Shown here piece by piece: positions 47,698-57,208 of a stretch of DNA of 64,000 nucleotides. This DNA is from Bdellovibrionales bacterium (GTDB lineage: Bacteria > Bdellovibrionota > Bdellovibrionia > Bdellovibrionales > JAMPXM01), in assembly GCA_016713885.1 (NCBI GenBank), contig JADJOF010000005.1, forward strand, positions 186,001-250,000. The letters run 5' to 3'. Both the position numbers and the translations under genes were made by a program. Below the pieces are notes generated by a model. It was not told the origin of the DNA and searched no databases. It saw nothing but the letters and a program-made list of their open reading frames with translations. Position 1 is the first letter of the stretch. Each line of letters begins with the position of its first letter.

Positions 47698-48422
47698 CAC
47701 CGTTTCCTCCCATTGACTCCACGGTTCTTCAGGCGGTCCTTGATACATTTGAAATCGTTTCGCGTATTATTCTCGGCCTTACTGGGGCGGTGTTCATTGC
47801 AAGAGCTTCGCTTCTCGTCATTCAAGTTGAAGGGGCTCAAGCATTTTCCACACTTGTTCGTGAAACCATTGTTCTCCTGCTATCGCTCTCGATTTTCCCC
47901 TTTGTCTTAAAGACACTGATCGCTGGGACTGGGCAAGTCGCAGCTCTCATAAGATTTGAGGCACATTCAAGATCGGTGGGTGCCATTGACGGCTTTATTG
48001 AGTCAATTCGAACTCAACTGCCACTTTTTGGAATTCTGGCGGACGTCGGTCAGCTTACGCTACAGCACTTTGTCCGCGCGGTGTTTTCGCTACTTGTTGG
48101 GCTGTTGGCCGTGGCGACACCGCTCGTTTTTTTCTCAGGATACATTCTCGGCCAGGGTATCGGCGTTGCTGCTATCGGTTCTGCTCTGCTGACGCTCTGT
48201 CTATGGCCTGCGCTGTGGAACATAATCGGTCTGTTTTCGTCGGCTCTTTGGCCGTCGTTTCAAGGAACGTCGCTATCGTCAGTAGTCTTCTCGATTGTGG
48301 TGACTCTTCTTCAATTTCTCTCGCCACTGTTCTGTCTTGCTCTGCTTCGTCAGCTCTCACCGCAATCAGCCCTTCATTCAGGCATGAATGTCACTTCGGC
48401 AATTAGCGGGCGGTTTCAATGA
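47694..48422 (+). CDS. VirB6/TrbL-like polytopic membrane protein
   Basis: 242 residues with five or six TM helices and a central hydrophobic core (VGLLAVATPLVFFSGYILGQ). Position and topology fit the VirB6/TrbL channel subunit. Overlaps both neighbours by 4 bp. Confidence 0.65.
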   Translation: MTPFPPIDSTVLQAVLDTFEIVSRIILGLTGAVFIARASLLVIQVEGAQAFSTLVRETIVLLLSLSIFPFVLKTLIAGTGQVAALIRFEAHSRSVGAIDGFIESIRTQLPLFGILADVGQLTLQHFVRAVFSLLVGLLAVATPLVFFSGYILGQGIGVAAIGSALLTLCLWPALWNIIGLFSSALWPSFQGTSLSSVVFSIVVTLLQFLSPLFCLALLRQLSPQSALHSGMNVTSAISGRFQ

Positions 48423-48988
48423 AAACCATTTCTCAGTATTGGCTTCGCAGTCGATTTGTCCGGGAAGAGGTTCTTCGTCTGTCTCTTATCATGGCGCTTG
48501 GGCTCTGGGCGTTCACGGCGACAGCAATAGCATTATTGAAAACCGAGAAAACGATTCTTATCGGAGTTTCAGATGACTCTTCATACGTCATCTTAAATTC
48601 GAACGAGACCCTTCGTCGTAAAGAAGTCGTGAGTTTCATTCGGAGCTTCATCGAGAGCTACTATGAGTTTTCGCCAGCCAATCACGCCGAGAAGTTAAGT
48701 CGTGCAGGGGATATGATGACCCCTACGCTTTGGGAGCTTAAGCGACCGGACCTTCAACGTCTCAACGAACGCCTAAAAACTGAACCACTTGTACAAACTG
48801 CGAAGATTCTATCAATCGACATGGTCGATGACGAGACCATCGAGGCGCTCCTTCTAGTTCAGATCGTAAAGCGTCTGGAGTCCGTTTCGACAAATCTCAA
48901 GGTGACTTTGAAGATGAAGGCGCACGAGCGAAGTGACTCAAACCCCTGGCCAATTGAAATCTCAGAGGTGTCCGATGCTGTTCTCTAG
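48419..48988 (+). CDS. TraE/VirB8-like protein
   Basis: 189 residues. One N-terminal TM helix (LSLIMALGLWAFTATAIALL) and a periplasmic domain (ETLRRKEVVSFIRSFIESYY, LVQIVKRLESVSTNLKVTLK) that follow the TraE pattern of F-type systems. Confidence 0.65.
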   Translation: MKTISQYWLRSRFVREEVLRLSLIMALGLWAFTATAIALLKTEKTILIGVSDDSSYVILNSNETLRRKEVVSFIRSFIESYYEFSPANHAEKLSRAGDMMTPTLWELKRPDLQRLNERLKTEPLVQTAKILSIDMVDDETIEALLLVQIVKRLESVSTNLKVTLKMKAHERSDSNPWPIEISEVSDAVL

Positions 48989-49436
48989 CCTATTTGTGCT
49001 GATTGCTCTTCCCACGTTCGCGGCCGAGCCAATCTCACGGGCGGTCGTAGATCTTTCCAAGTCGACCGAAATTCACATAGCGCCTGGCCGTGTATCAGTT
49101 TTGGCGATGCCTGAATCCATCGCGGAAGCAAAGGTTGGAGCACCAGGAAAGCTTAAGGTCGTGCCATCTGCATCCGATTCGACAGAGCTGACTTTGTTCT
49201 GGGTGGAGGGCGGCGCCTTCCGAACAAACCTGATTGTTCGAACGACAAAGCGAATTTTCGTGTTTGATGTCGTACCGGTCACTTCGGGACATCAAGACGT
49301 CATCCAAGTTCGCGGCGCATTCGGGGCCCCAGGGCTTCGTTCAGTAGGTCGAGCCATCACCGAAACAACACTTGCTCCCAAGCTTGAGACGAAACTGAAG
49401 ATAGTTCGGAAGCTTCAAGAAGGGCGAATCGAATGA
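48975..49436 (+). CDS. TraK/VirB9-like secreted protein
   Basis: 153 residues. ATG 48975 begins a signal peptide (LFSSLFVLIALPTFA) and is preferred over the in-frame upstream codon. The mature part is all beta (STEIHIAPGRVSVLAMP, IVRTTKRIFVFDVVP), as expected of the N-terminal VirB9/TraK domain. It is shorter than usual, lacking a C-terminal domain. Confidence 0.6.
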   Translation: MLFSSLFVLIALPTFAAEPISRAVVDLSKSTEIHIAPGRVSVLAMPESIAEAKVGAPGKLKVVPSASDSTELTLFWVEGGAFRTNLIVRTTKRIFVFDVVPVTSGHQDVIQVRGAFGAPGLRSVGRAITETTLAPKLETKLKIVRKLQEGRIE

Positions 49437-50176
49437 TTCTGCTCGCTGTACTTCTGCCATCCATCGCTATGGCAAGAACACCACTATTCAAAGAGGAGCA
49501 AAAACCTGCTTCCGTCGCCGAAGTTGCTCAGAAGCAGCGGAATGGAAGTTCGAGGTCTCATGGCAGCAGTTGGTCGAATGTTGTCCAAGGCAACCCAATC
49601 GTGTTACCCGCACAACCTGTCGCTCGTGAACTAGAGACACTGTTGCCAGGTGAACTGCAGCTGGCGAGAATCAAACAAAGCGTCCTTGCCTTCAACGAAG
49701 GTAAAGCTCCCGTGGCGGCAAACCTAACTGATGAACGTGGACGAGACATCATTCTGATCGGTGAAGCGACGCTCGAGAAAAACTCGAAGCGAATACTTGT
49801 CGATTTTAGGATCGCTCGGCTCGAAAGTTCTTCCGAACTTTTCGATTTCAAAGGCGTTGCCATGGACGGAGATGGAACACTCGGACTCGAAGGTGACTAC
49901 CAATCAGGAAAACCCAAGTTTTTTGCGGCAGAGCTAGCGGCGGCCGCAGCCGCCGGATTTGCAGACGCATCGGTCAATCGTCCAACCAATGCATTTGGAA
50001 ATCAGCAGGAAGAAAGATCGCTCGACACGAGTGGCAAGAAGGCAATCGGGAGCGCGCTTGCGCGAACTGCCGATCGATTTGCTGAGAAGGTTCGGCAGGC
50101 GCCTGAGTACTCAGTCCTAAAAGGACCAGCGGCAATTCAGGTTCTTGTCCTCGAGCCGCCAAGGCGGAAGCTATGA
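49433..50176 (+). CDS. TraB/VirB10-like protein
   Basis: 247 residues. Signal peptide (ILLAVLLPSIAMA) rather than a TM anchor; the C-terminal beta domain (GEATLEKNSKRILVDFRIAR, VAMDGDGTLGLEGDY) and an Ala-rich segment AELAAAAAAGFAD are reminiscent of the VirB10/TrbI outer-membrane pore region. It ends the rightward operon four bases before the convergent toxin gene. Confidence 0.6.
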   Translation: MILLAVLLPSIAMARTPLFKEEQKPASVAEVAQKQRNGSSRSHGSSWSNVVQGNPIVLPAQPVARELETLLPGELQLARIKQSVLAFNEGKAPVAANLTDERGRDIILIGEATLEKNSKRILVDFRIARLESSSELFDFKGVAMDGDGTLGLEGDYQSGKPKFFAAELAAAAAAGFADASVNRPTNAFGNQQEERSLDTSGKKAIGSALARTADRFAEKVRQAPEYSVLKGPAAIQVLVLEPPRRKL

Positions 50177-50180
50177 GAGC

Positions 50181-50456
50181 TCAGCGATCGTACACGTCTT
50201 TTCGATGCCCTACGGCGATGACGATGACCACAAGAACGTCGTCTTTGACCTCATATATGATGCGATACACGCCAACGCGCACTCTGTATCCGGGCTGGCC
50301 TGAGAGTTTGGTGCACCCATGCGGTCTCGGGTCTTCGCTGAGCTGTCGAATAGTGTCGGTCACAGCTTTAATGTATGCCTTCGGCAGCTTTTCAATCGCT
50401 TTCCTGGCCGACCGAGTGACTTCAATTTTATACGAGGCCACGTTTTTTAAGTCCAA
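50181..50456 (-). CDS. RelE/ParE-family toxin
   Basis: 91 residues (GTG 50441 is an alternative start). RelE-type pattern: YKIEVTRSARKAIEKLP, then GCTKLSGQPGYRVRVGVYRIIYE with the Arg pair and the final VGHRKDVY typical of the family. It overlaps the antitoxin gene. Confidence 0.88.
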   Translation of the reverse strand: MDLKNVASYKIEVTRSARKAIEKLPKAYIKAVTDTIRQLSEDPRPHGCTKLSGQPGYRVRVGVYRIIYEVKDDVLVVIVIAVGHRKDVYDR

Positions 50457-50658
50457 CCATCATGGTTTCAAACGAGACTGTGGGTTCTTTGCGGTGTTTT
50501 TTGAAAAGCTCGATATCTTCATGATCTTCGGCCAACTGGGCGAGTACCGCGGACCGAAGGTATTCAGCCAAAGACTGGTCGGCTTCAACTGCACGGAGCT
50601 TAGCTGCCTTCAGCACATCTGGTTCGAGATAGACCGTTGTTTTCTTTCTAGCGCCCAT
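50428..50658 (-). CDS. RHH-type antitoxin
   Basis: 76 residues. KKTTVYLEPDVLKAAKLRA and SLAEYLRSAVLAQL form a ribbon-helix-helix; the C-terminal tail would wrap the toxin. The pair probably stabilises the mobile element. Confidence 0.8.
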   Translation of the reverse strand: MGARKKTTVYLEPDVLKAAKLRAVEADQSLAEYLRSAVLAQLAEDHEDIELFKKHRKEPTVSFETMMVGLKKRGLV

Positions 50659-50705
50659 AAATCACCTCAAAACCAGCATATCACGAAACGCAACTGAATG
50701 TAACC

Positions 50706-50720
50706 GTAATACCGTATTAC
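50706..50720. promoter_or_regulatory. perfect 15-bp palindrome before small gene
   Basis: GTAATAC C GTATTAC, arms of seven bases around one central base, between the divergent antitoxin gene and the 50738 gene and 17 bp before its GTG. A likely operator, most economically for the RHH antitoxin. Confidence 0.5.
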
Positions 50721-50737
50721 TGTAAAGGAGATAAACC

Positions 50738-51094
50738 GTGGAAATCACACAGAATAGGTCTGAAACGAAGACTCAACCTAAGAAGCCGCAGGCCAAACGC
50801 CAGACCTGCCTTAAGAAAATCGATCTCGAAACCGCAAGGCTTCTCAATCAGCTCAAGGATCGTGCGAACAAAAAGCCGTTCGGGCGAAAAGTACGGGACG
50901 CAGAACTCATTGCCCTTGGGCTCAAACTGGTCGAGCAGCGCCACCTCGCTGAGCTTCAGGAACAAACCTATTCGGAGAAAGACCGCCTGGCGATGGCTCA
51001 CGACGAGTACCAGAAGCAGAACGGCAAAATCACTCTAGACCAGTTTATTGGCCGCCTAATTCGCGGCGAAATTCAGATTCAGAAAAGCGGATAA
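50738..51094 (+). CDS. small basic DNA-binding-like protein
   Basis: 118 residues from GTG 50738 with AAAGGAG upstream. Lys/Arg/Gln-rich and helical (KIDLETARLLNQLKDRANKK). Placed next to excisionase and integrase, it may help in mobilisation; no family recognised. Confidence 0.55.
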   Translation: MEITQNRSETKTQPKKPQAKRQTCLKKIDLETARLLNQLKDRANKKPFGRKVRDAELIALGLKLVEQRHLAELQEQTYSEKDRLAMAHDEYQKQNGKITLDQFIGRLIRGEIQIQKSG

Positions 51095-51151
51095 GTCTCG
51101 AATATTCCGAGATCTAGATCAAAAAACTAATTGAACCCAGGGAGGAATACG

Positions 51152-51448
51152 ATGGATAACGAAAACACAGCAGCTCAAGCTATCAGCGAGCCATCTCAAC
51201 TCGAGATTGAGCTCGCAGAAGTGAAGCTTCGTTCTTTGACATTGAAACGATGGTTGAGAACAGATGAAGTGGCCCTTTATCTCGGCACAACGATTCCAAG
51301 CATTAGAAAGCTGGTGCTCCGCAAAAGACTAGCTCCTCGGAAACGTTTTGGTCGGCTCTACTTCGATCGCGATGCGATCGATGAGGTCTTTGAAAACTCC
51401 ACGTCGAGTGCTCCGCACTCAATCAAGAGGAATCAAAGATGGCGATAA
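51152..51448 (+). CDS. excisionase-like HTH protein
   Basis: 98 residues from ATG 51152 (GGAGG upstream). MerR-like excisionase HTH_17 (WLRTDEVALYLGTTIPSIRKLV, RFGRLYFDRDAID). Its end overlaps the integrase by 10 bp. Likely recombination directionality factor. Confidence 0.75.
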   Translation: MDNENTAAQAISEPSQLEIELAEVKLRSLTLKRWLRTDEVALYLGTTIPSIRKLVLRKRLAPRKRFGRLYFDRDAIDEVFENSTSSAPHSIKRNQRWR

Positions 51449-52665
51449 AGGAAGTTACAATCGAAGGTCAGAAGTTTTTTGAAGTCTATATCGACATGCG
51501 AAGCAAAGTAAAAAAGGGGGCGCGGTCACAACGACGCGTTCGCTTCATCAAAAGTCTTCGCGAAGCACAGGCGATTGAAAAGCAGTCGCTGATCGAGTGC
51601 TCGAAGGATCTGACGAAGCAAGAAAGCGTCAGCATGACGTGGGGTGAGCTCTTAGATCTTTACGAGATCACTCTCAGAAGCGGCACTGCGACACACGCAA
51701 AAATGCAGGCGAACATCTTGCGCGAGCAGATCGCCTTCTTAAGGCGGTGGACGCACGAGTGGTACAGCCGAGATTGCCGAGAGCTCACACCGGGCGATGT
51801 CCGACGAGTCATGAACAATCTCGAAGCTGAGAACTACGCAAAGACGAGGCTTCGAACCATGAAGACCGCCATCAACGGCGTCTTTCGGTTTGGGATCGAC
51901 GAAGGACATCTAAACGGAGTTCATGCGTCCCCGGCCCATTCGATTCAGCTACCGAAATACGTGGACGACAAACCTCCACAGATATTGGGAATGGCTGAGA
52001 TCCAACGGTTGCTCGAATCGGCCAGGGCCGACGATCACCCTTGGTACCCGGTCTGGTTCATGGCGCTGAATACTGGAATGCGGTCTGGCGAACTCTTTGC
52101 GGTCGAGTGGTCAGACGTCGACTGGGAGAAGAAACTTGTGACGGTGTCAAAGTCCTACAATCCCAGGATGAAGAAGGTGAAGTCCACGAAGGCTGGCTAC
52201 TGGCGGAAGGTTCCTATCAACTCGGAACTCGAGGCAATGCTCAAGGAACTTCGGGCCAAAACACCGATGCACCAGCGAGAGGTCTTACCCCGACTTTCGC
52301 GTTGGGCGAATGGTGAAGCCGCGAAGTTTCTTCGGGACTACTGCATTTTGATCGGCATCACGTCGGTCAATTTTCACGCGCTGAGGGCATGCTTTGCGAC
52401 GCACTTGCTAAACGCCGGAGTCTCGTCGCCGGTCGTAAAAAAGATCTGCGGCTGGACGGAGGAGAAGGTCATGAACCGTTACATCAGGCTCGCAGGGCTC
52501 GACGTTGCCGGTGCTACCGAGACGCTTGGATTCAAGATCCCGGGTTACGATGGTACAGCGCGAAAGGTCGCCAAGGTCGTGAACCTACACGACGCAAGAG
52601 TCTTTAGAAATGCCATGCTGACATCGAAGCTCGATGGCGACTCAAGCGGCACCGAAGAGTCTTAA
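51439..52665 (+). CDS. tyrosine recombinase (integrase)
   Basis: 408 residues. A core-binding N-terminal half, then a catalytic half with TGMRSGELFAV (catalytic Arg, ~213), HALRACFATHLL (His-x-x-Arg, ~312), GWTEEKVMNRY (final Tyr ~347). The C-terminal 45 residues extend beyond the Tyr. Site-specific integration or excision of the element; a possible attachment region lies just downstream. Confidence 0.9.
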   Translation: MAIKEVTIEGQKFFEVYIDMRSKVKKGARSQRRVRFIKSLREAQAIEKQSLIECSKDLTKQESVSMTWGELLDLYEITLRSGTATHAKMQANILREQIAFLRRWTHEWYSRDCRELTPGDVRRVMNNLEAENYAKTRLRTMKTAINGVFRFGIDEGHLNGVHASPAHSIQLPKYVDDKPPQILGMAEIQRLLESARADDHPWYPVWFMALNTGMRSGELFAVEWSDVDWEKKLVTVSKSYNPRMKKVKSTKAGYWRKVPINSELEAMLKELRAKTPMHQREVLPRLSRWANGEAAKFLRDYCILIGITSVNFHALRACFATHLLNAGVSSPVVKKICGWTEEKVMNRYIRLAGLDVAGATETLGFKIPGYDGTARKVAKVVNLHDARVFRNAMLTSKLDGDSSGTEES

Positions 52666-52969
52666 GGAACCGGTAGATTGGGGGTCTCAATGGGTGAGGC
52701 TCTCGAAATCATGAACATGTTTCGATTGAGAAACGGCCAGATTCGACATGAATTTACGTCTGAATTCACAACCAGAGTTTCTGCCTAGACCGACCTACGA
52801 GGGTACTCAAGTGGTCAAAAGGTGGCCGTTTAATTACACCACCCCATTTTTAGGTCCCCGTCAAAATAGATAAAACCCAAGATACCGATATCTCTCGTAA
52901 GTTGTTTCAATGACTTAGGCTTCGCTTTCCCTAGCAATGGGGACACGCGGGGCCTCTCGGGGCCGGTGG

Positions 52970-52999
52970 TTGACTAGCTTTGACTACGGTTAGACTAGC
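52970..52999. repeat. three helically phased GACTA repeats
   Basis: TTGACTAGC, TTGACTACG and TAGACTAGC have their GACTA cores at 52972, 52982 and 52993, spaced 10 and 11 bp. Inverted copies (TAGTC) stand at 53206 and 53217, 11 bp apart. Such phased, oppositely oriented sites are typical of integrase arm or excisionase binding. Confidence 0.5.
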
Positions 53000-53076
53000 A
53001 CCTCCGAGACAGATGTACCGAAGTCATGGGGTCCAACCCAGTTCTCAATTCAGTTCTCAGCTCCGCTGCAATGGGC

Positions 53077-53242
53077 CCCAGGCCCGCCCTCTAAGTCTCT
53101 AAAATGGCTTGAGATAGCACTTGCTGCTGCTTTCTTTTCGTTCCTGACCACCCGCCCTCAACGAGTTGATGGCAGGTGGTCAGGAACTCAGAAGCAAGTC
53201 AGTGCTAGTCAGACAATAGTCAAGAAAGAGGGCGGGCCTGGG
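53077..53242. repeat. nested inverted repeats in 629-bp non-coding region
   Basis: Outer arms of 16 bp match perfectly (CCCAGGCCCGCCCTCT at 53077-53092 with 53227-53242). A middle pair TAGCACT/AGTGCTA lies at 53115-53121 and 53201-53207. An inner hairpin has 13 perfect pairs (GTTCCTGACCACC at 53140-53152 with 53175-53187), extended by 3 and 4 more pairs around two mismatches and a four-base loop. The region 52666-53294 has no gene. Candidate origin of transfer, attachment site or folded single-strand structure, between the integrase and the replication-relaxation gene. Confidence 0.7.
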
Positions 53243-53294
53243 TTTCAGTTTTGGGGAATAGGAAGAGGGGGCGGGGAGCCCAGAGGAAGGTTCG

Positions 53295-54134
53295 ATGGAT
53301 AACTTAGAGAAGGATACTTTTCAGATTGTTGAGGGAAGCGATTCGGTTGAAGGCGGCGGTGATTTTAAAAAGGCAGAGGCACAACTCTCATTTTTTCGAA
53401 GTCGACCTCGCCGGCTTGCGATTGAGTTAGTCGAGCGTGATTTAAAGGTTATCGATTTCATTTTGGATATGAAGTTCGCAACAGCGACGGATATTCAGCA
53501 GAAATTCTTTGCGCGAGCACCCGAGCTTCCGCCGGTCCTACACCCGACGAAGTGGGCAAAGCGTCGTCTCATGCAGCTTTCGCGTGCCGGTTTTCTCCGG
53601 CCTGCGGTTGGTATTGGCATTCGGGAAAGCGTCTACTTCGCGACATTTAAAGCGTACTACGCTTTGAACGCGGTTTACCCGAGCGAACTCCGACCTAAGC
53701 CAACCGGCGGCTTGGATCTTCGCACTTTCGTGCATGACCGAGAGCTGCTTTTGCTTAGGCAAGATTACGCAGAGCGATTCGGCGAAGTTGATTGGGTTTC
53801 AGATCGAAGGCTTAAGCAAGGGCACGGTGCGCCGCTTGGGCTTTTAGGTCCGGATGTTCCTGATGCCGTGATCATATTGCCTGAAATTGGCCGCGTGGCT
53901 ATCGAGCTTGAGATCGCTTCGAAATCTCGGGCAAGGTATCGCGAAAAAATCGCTCGCTATGTACGACTCATCCGCGAGTCTCGAACGAAGCCCGATGGAA
54001 TTCGAAAAGTGACCTATCACTGTTTAAGGCGACCTGTTCTTGAAATCGTGCGGGCAGAAACTCGCATTTACGGAGACCTATTTGAAGTGGTCGATTCAAA
54101 CTCTTCAACCGAATCGAAAGGACGTATCGCATGA
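53295..54134 (+). CDS. replication-relaxation family protein
   Basis: 279 residues. Winged-helix-like segments (RDLKVIDFILDMKFATATDIQ, RLMQLSRAGFLRP) and the FVHDRELLLLRQDY, IELEIASKSRARYREKIARYV motifs match the Replic_Relax family of plasmid replication or mobilisation proteins. It lies directly beyond the nested repeats and overlaps the coupling-ATPase gene by 4 bp, so it may act on that DNA site. Confidence 0.7.
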   Translation: MDNLEKDTFQIVEGSDSVEGGGDFKKAEAQLSFFRSRPRRLAIELVERDLKVIDFILDMKFATATDIQQKFFARAPELPPVLHPTKWAKRRLMQLSRAGFLRPAVGIGIRESVYFATFKAYYALNAVYPSELRPKPTGGLDLRTFVHDRELLLLRQDYAERFGEVDWVSDRRLKQGHGAPLGLLGPDVPDAVIILPEIGRVAIELEIASKSRARYREKIARYVRLIRESRTKPDGIRKVTYHCLRRPVLEIVRAETRIYGDLFEVVDSNSSTESKGRIA

Positions 54135-55452
54135 AAGCCATCGACATCATTCGTACTTACATTGGCAAAAAGCCAACTGACGGCGCGGTTTGCATTGGTC
54201 GCGCAGAGAAGTTTCTGCGCCCAGCGGAGTGGATCACAGAGAAGCAGCTCAACCATCACATTCATATTGTGGGGGCGAGCGGTTTTGGAAAAACCGTTTT
54301 GATCTCACATATCTTACGAAGTCGCATTGAGGGCGGTCGTGGCTGTCTCTTCATCGACCAGAAGGGAGATCGCGAGACTATCGAGCAGTTTACTTCATAC
54401 GTGCGTGAGGCGGGTCGCCGTGCTGATCTCAAGGTGTTCTCTCTGGCCGCGCACGACAACTCGTCGTCCTACAATCTATTGAACAATGGCTCTGCCACAG
54501 AACTTCGCGACCGAATCATGGGCTCGCTTATTTGGAGCGAAGAGTATTACAAGAATCAGTCGGCAGGTTTCCTCATGCACCTAATGGTGGGGCTCTGTTG
54601 GCTTCGTGACAACCGAAGCTTAAAGATCGACATCGAACTCGTCGTGCGATGTTTGAAAGACATCGACTATATCGCGGAGCTAGCCAAACAAATCCCTTCC
54701 GATCTTGACCGAGTTCGCATGCGGGTTGAAGAAGCGCACTCATTTCTATCTTCAAACGACAACTTCAAGTCGCTTCAAGGATTGCGCGTTCAACTTGAGT
54801 CGATTGCCTATTCGGACTTCGGTGATCGAGTGCTTTGGTCGGAGAACGCCATCGATCTTTTTGAGGCTGTCCGCTCTGGGCAAATCGTATTTATGTTTTT
54901 AGACACAAGGCGCTTCGGCGAAACAGCGAGGGCCGTCGGTCGCTTCATCATTCAGGATCTCAAGGCCGTCTCGGCAAGGATCGATTCTGAAATAAAAGCG
55001 AGTGATCGAAGGCCATTCACCGTGATCATTGATGAGTTTGCCGATCTTGCCGATGAAGAGTTCGTTGGCTTCCTCGACCGCGCTAGGAGCAGCCGAATTG
55101 GGATTGTGGTCGCGCACCAAGAGATTTCCGGACCTTGACCGAATTTCGCCTCAGTTCTGCGGTCGACTCATGGGCAATACAGCAACCTTGTTCGCGTTTC
55201 TTCAGAAGCGCCCTGAGAGTGCAGAGTTGATCTGCGGCATCGCCGGAACGCGTTCGGCGTGGGAAGCAAACAATGCAGACTGAGTCTTTCTTCGGACTAC
55301 CTATCGACACTGGTAAGCGTAGTTCTCGTGAGGTCGAAGAATTCAATGTGCATCCAAATACGATCAAATCCTTGAGCGTCGGAGACTGCGTCGTGGTGAA
55401 GAAATATCCCCAGGCTAGCGCAAGCCGGATTAAGATCTCCTTTAATAGATAG
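54131..55452 (+). pseudogene. type IV coupling ATPase, two frame breaks near the C-terminus
   Basis: Walker A GASGFGKTVLISHIL (~47) and Walker B IIDEFADLADEEF (~297) identify a VirD4/TraD-type DNA pump. The main frame stops at 55138. Removing one T at 55125-55127 continues as HQEIPDLDRISPQFCGRLMG, and removing one A at 55268-55270 returns to MQTESFFGLPIDTGKRSSRE and VEEFNVHPNTIKSL, the conserved C-terminus, stopping at 55452. Restored length ~440. Either decay or sequence error. Confidence 0.75.
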
Positions 55453-55724
55453 GGAGAGAATTCTATAGGGACTCACCGTTACCGGATTGGAGTCAACCCG
55501 TGCTCCAGACACGGGGCCAACGTCAATCGCAGCGTAAACCCGTCGCAGCGGACATCACGGGTTAAGAGAGAACTGTGAGAAGAAGTGCGATAAGTCCCGT
55601 CAGAAAGATCTCCTCGAGATAGTGACCGTGAGCGACAAAAGTGGAGAAAGCGAAAAGTGAAGCAGAGCGACGATTCGTCGTGTATTCGGGGACTCGTTCA
55701 ATGCAGGCTTCTCATTGTTAACAG

Positions 55725-56441
55725 TTACGGCTTCCTCCAGCTTCGAGAGCCTTCCGTAGATTCGAGAATGCGGACGTTACACTTAGTTCGGTCTGTTAGC
55801 TGGAGATCATGAGTCCCGGGTTCATAGGCTGTACCGTCAACAGTGACCGGACCTGTCGGTGCAGCCTCGAGTTCCAAATCGTCGCTAATCGGATGTGCCC
55901 CTATCTGGGACCCCGTTGGAAGGCTGATGCCGCAGACGACCAGAGGCTTTTCGGCGACTACGGTAATAACAAGCCATTTGCTCTCTTGGCCCGCAGTGCG
56001 TTCTATATCTCGAATGGAAATTTTCTTTTTGTCGACCATCTTAAAGAGCAGTGGAGGAAACGCAATTGGGAGTGCCCGCCCGTCGGTTGTGCTCAGGCTA
56101 AGAAGGTCGTGCTTTATTGGAATGCTATTTGTTGAATAGGACGCATTTTTCATAAACGTTATGTCGTGAGCGAATTCATTCTGGTAGATCGATGTAAGTC
56201 GAAAACCTCCAGTGAACTCGATGTCTCCGACATGAGCTTTGGTTTGGTCGGTGACTTCGATTTTGCCAATTCCATCCTGAGATTGAATCACTTTAATATT
56301 CGATGCGGACTTCTTATTGATGCGGCAGTCGGTGCAGATTTTCTTGACGATGCATATGGACGCCCCAAGTTCATCTCCTTTTTTGAATAAGGCCGCGCAG
56401 CTTGAGTCGTTCTTAGCGTAGCTCCAATTTGAAACGGTCAA
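55725..56441 (-). CDS. secreted protein, unknown
   Basis: At least 238 residues from TTG 56441, but codons upstream of it (KQIYLSFFILTVSNWSYA) make a typical signal peptide. ATG 56476, with GGGGG upstream, would start it if one base were added after the ATG. Beta-rich mature domain with a few cysteines. Follows the IS-split gene in the same direction and frame. Confidence 0.55.
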   Translation of the reverse strand: MTVSNWSYAKNDSSCAALFKKGDELGASICIVKKICTDCRINKKSASNIKVIQSQDGIGKIEVTDQTKAHVGDIEFTGGFRLTSIYQNEFAHDITFMKNASYSTNSIPIKHDLLSLSTTDGRALPIAFPPLLFKMVDKKKISIRDIERTAGQESKWLVITVVAEKPLVVCGISLPTGSQIGAHPISDDLELEAAPTGPVTVDGTAYEPGTHDLQLTDRTKCNVRILESTEGSRSWRKP

Positions 56442-57208
56442 TATGAAGAAGGACAGGTAGATCTGCTTTAGCGCATTCGCCCCCAGATGCTATTTCGTTC
56501 CAGAAATATGATGATGATTGTAGTGTCCATCATCGCCGAAGCTAAAATCAATCATGTTAACGGAGAAGCTTGAAAGGGGGGTTCTCGTGGGTGTCGTGTT
56601 CACCTCGGCAGGATACCGAAGCCTCATTCCATTAGGCAGTAGACCATCCTGAAGCAGATCTCTATTTGTCGTTCGTTCTTGGGTCATCCGGTCGTAGATT
56701 TGACTCGAAGGAGGTGAATTAGGCGGAGTGTAGACTGCTGTTTTAAGTAGGAGAGATTCAAACCAATTGAATCCCATAGACGAAAACTGTCTGATGTTTG
56801 GAGCGATTGATTTGAGCTTGGTGATTCCGTCGCGATTCAGTTGAACCCACAGGGCAAGGCGATCGCTGGCGGCGAGAGGTGGAATGCCGGTACACTGGCT
56901 AAGGTCATGTCCAATAAGTGGATTGACAGGAGCCTCAGAGTAAAGACACTTTTCAACGGTTAGGCGGTGTTTACACGTTGCTTTTCCATAGGAGTCTTCA
57001 CAAGACGATTCAGTGTGCATGTAGCCGCCGTCGGGTTCGGTCTGATCTTTTCCGTACTTAAGTAGAGTGAAAATATCGTTGTATCGCCGGCTGGTGTTCG
57101 CGGCGACAAACTCATTGGACAAAGTCGTATTCTCTTTTGGCACTGACCTGACCGGGCCAAACCGGTCCAGATCTTGTGATATGATCTGGGCCAAGAAAGG
57201 ACCTGATC

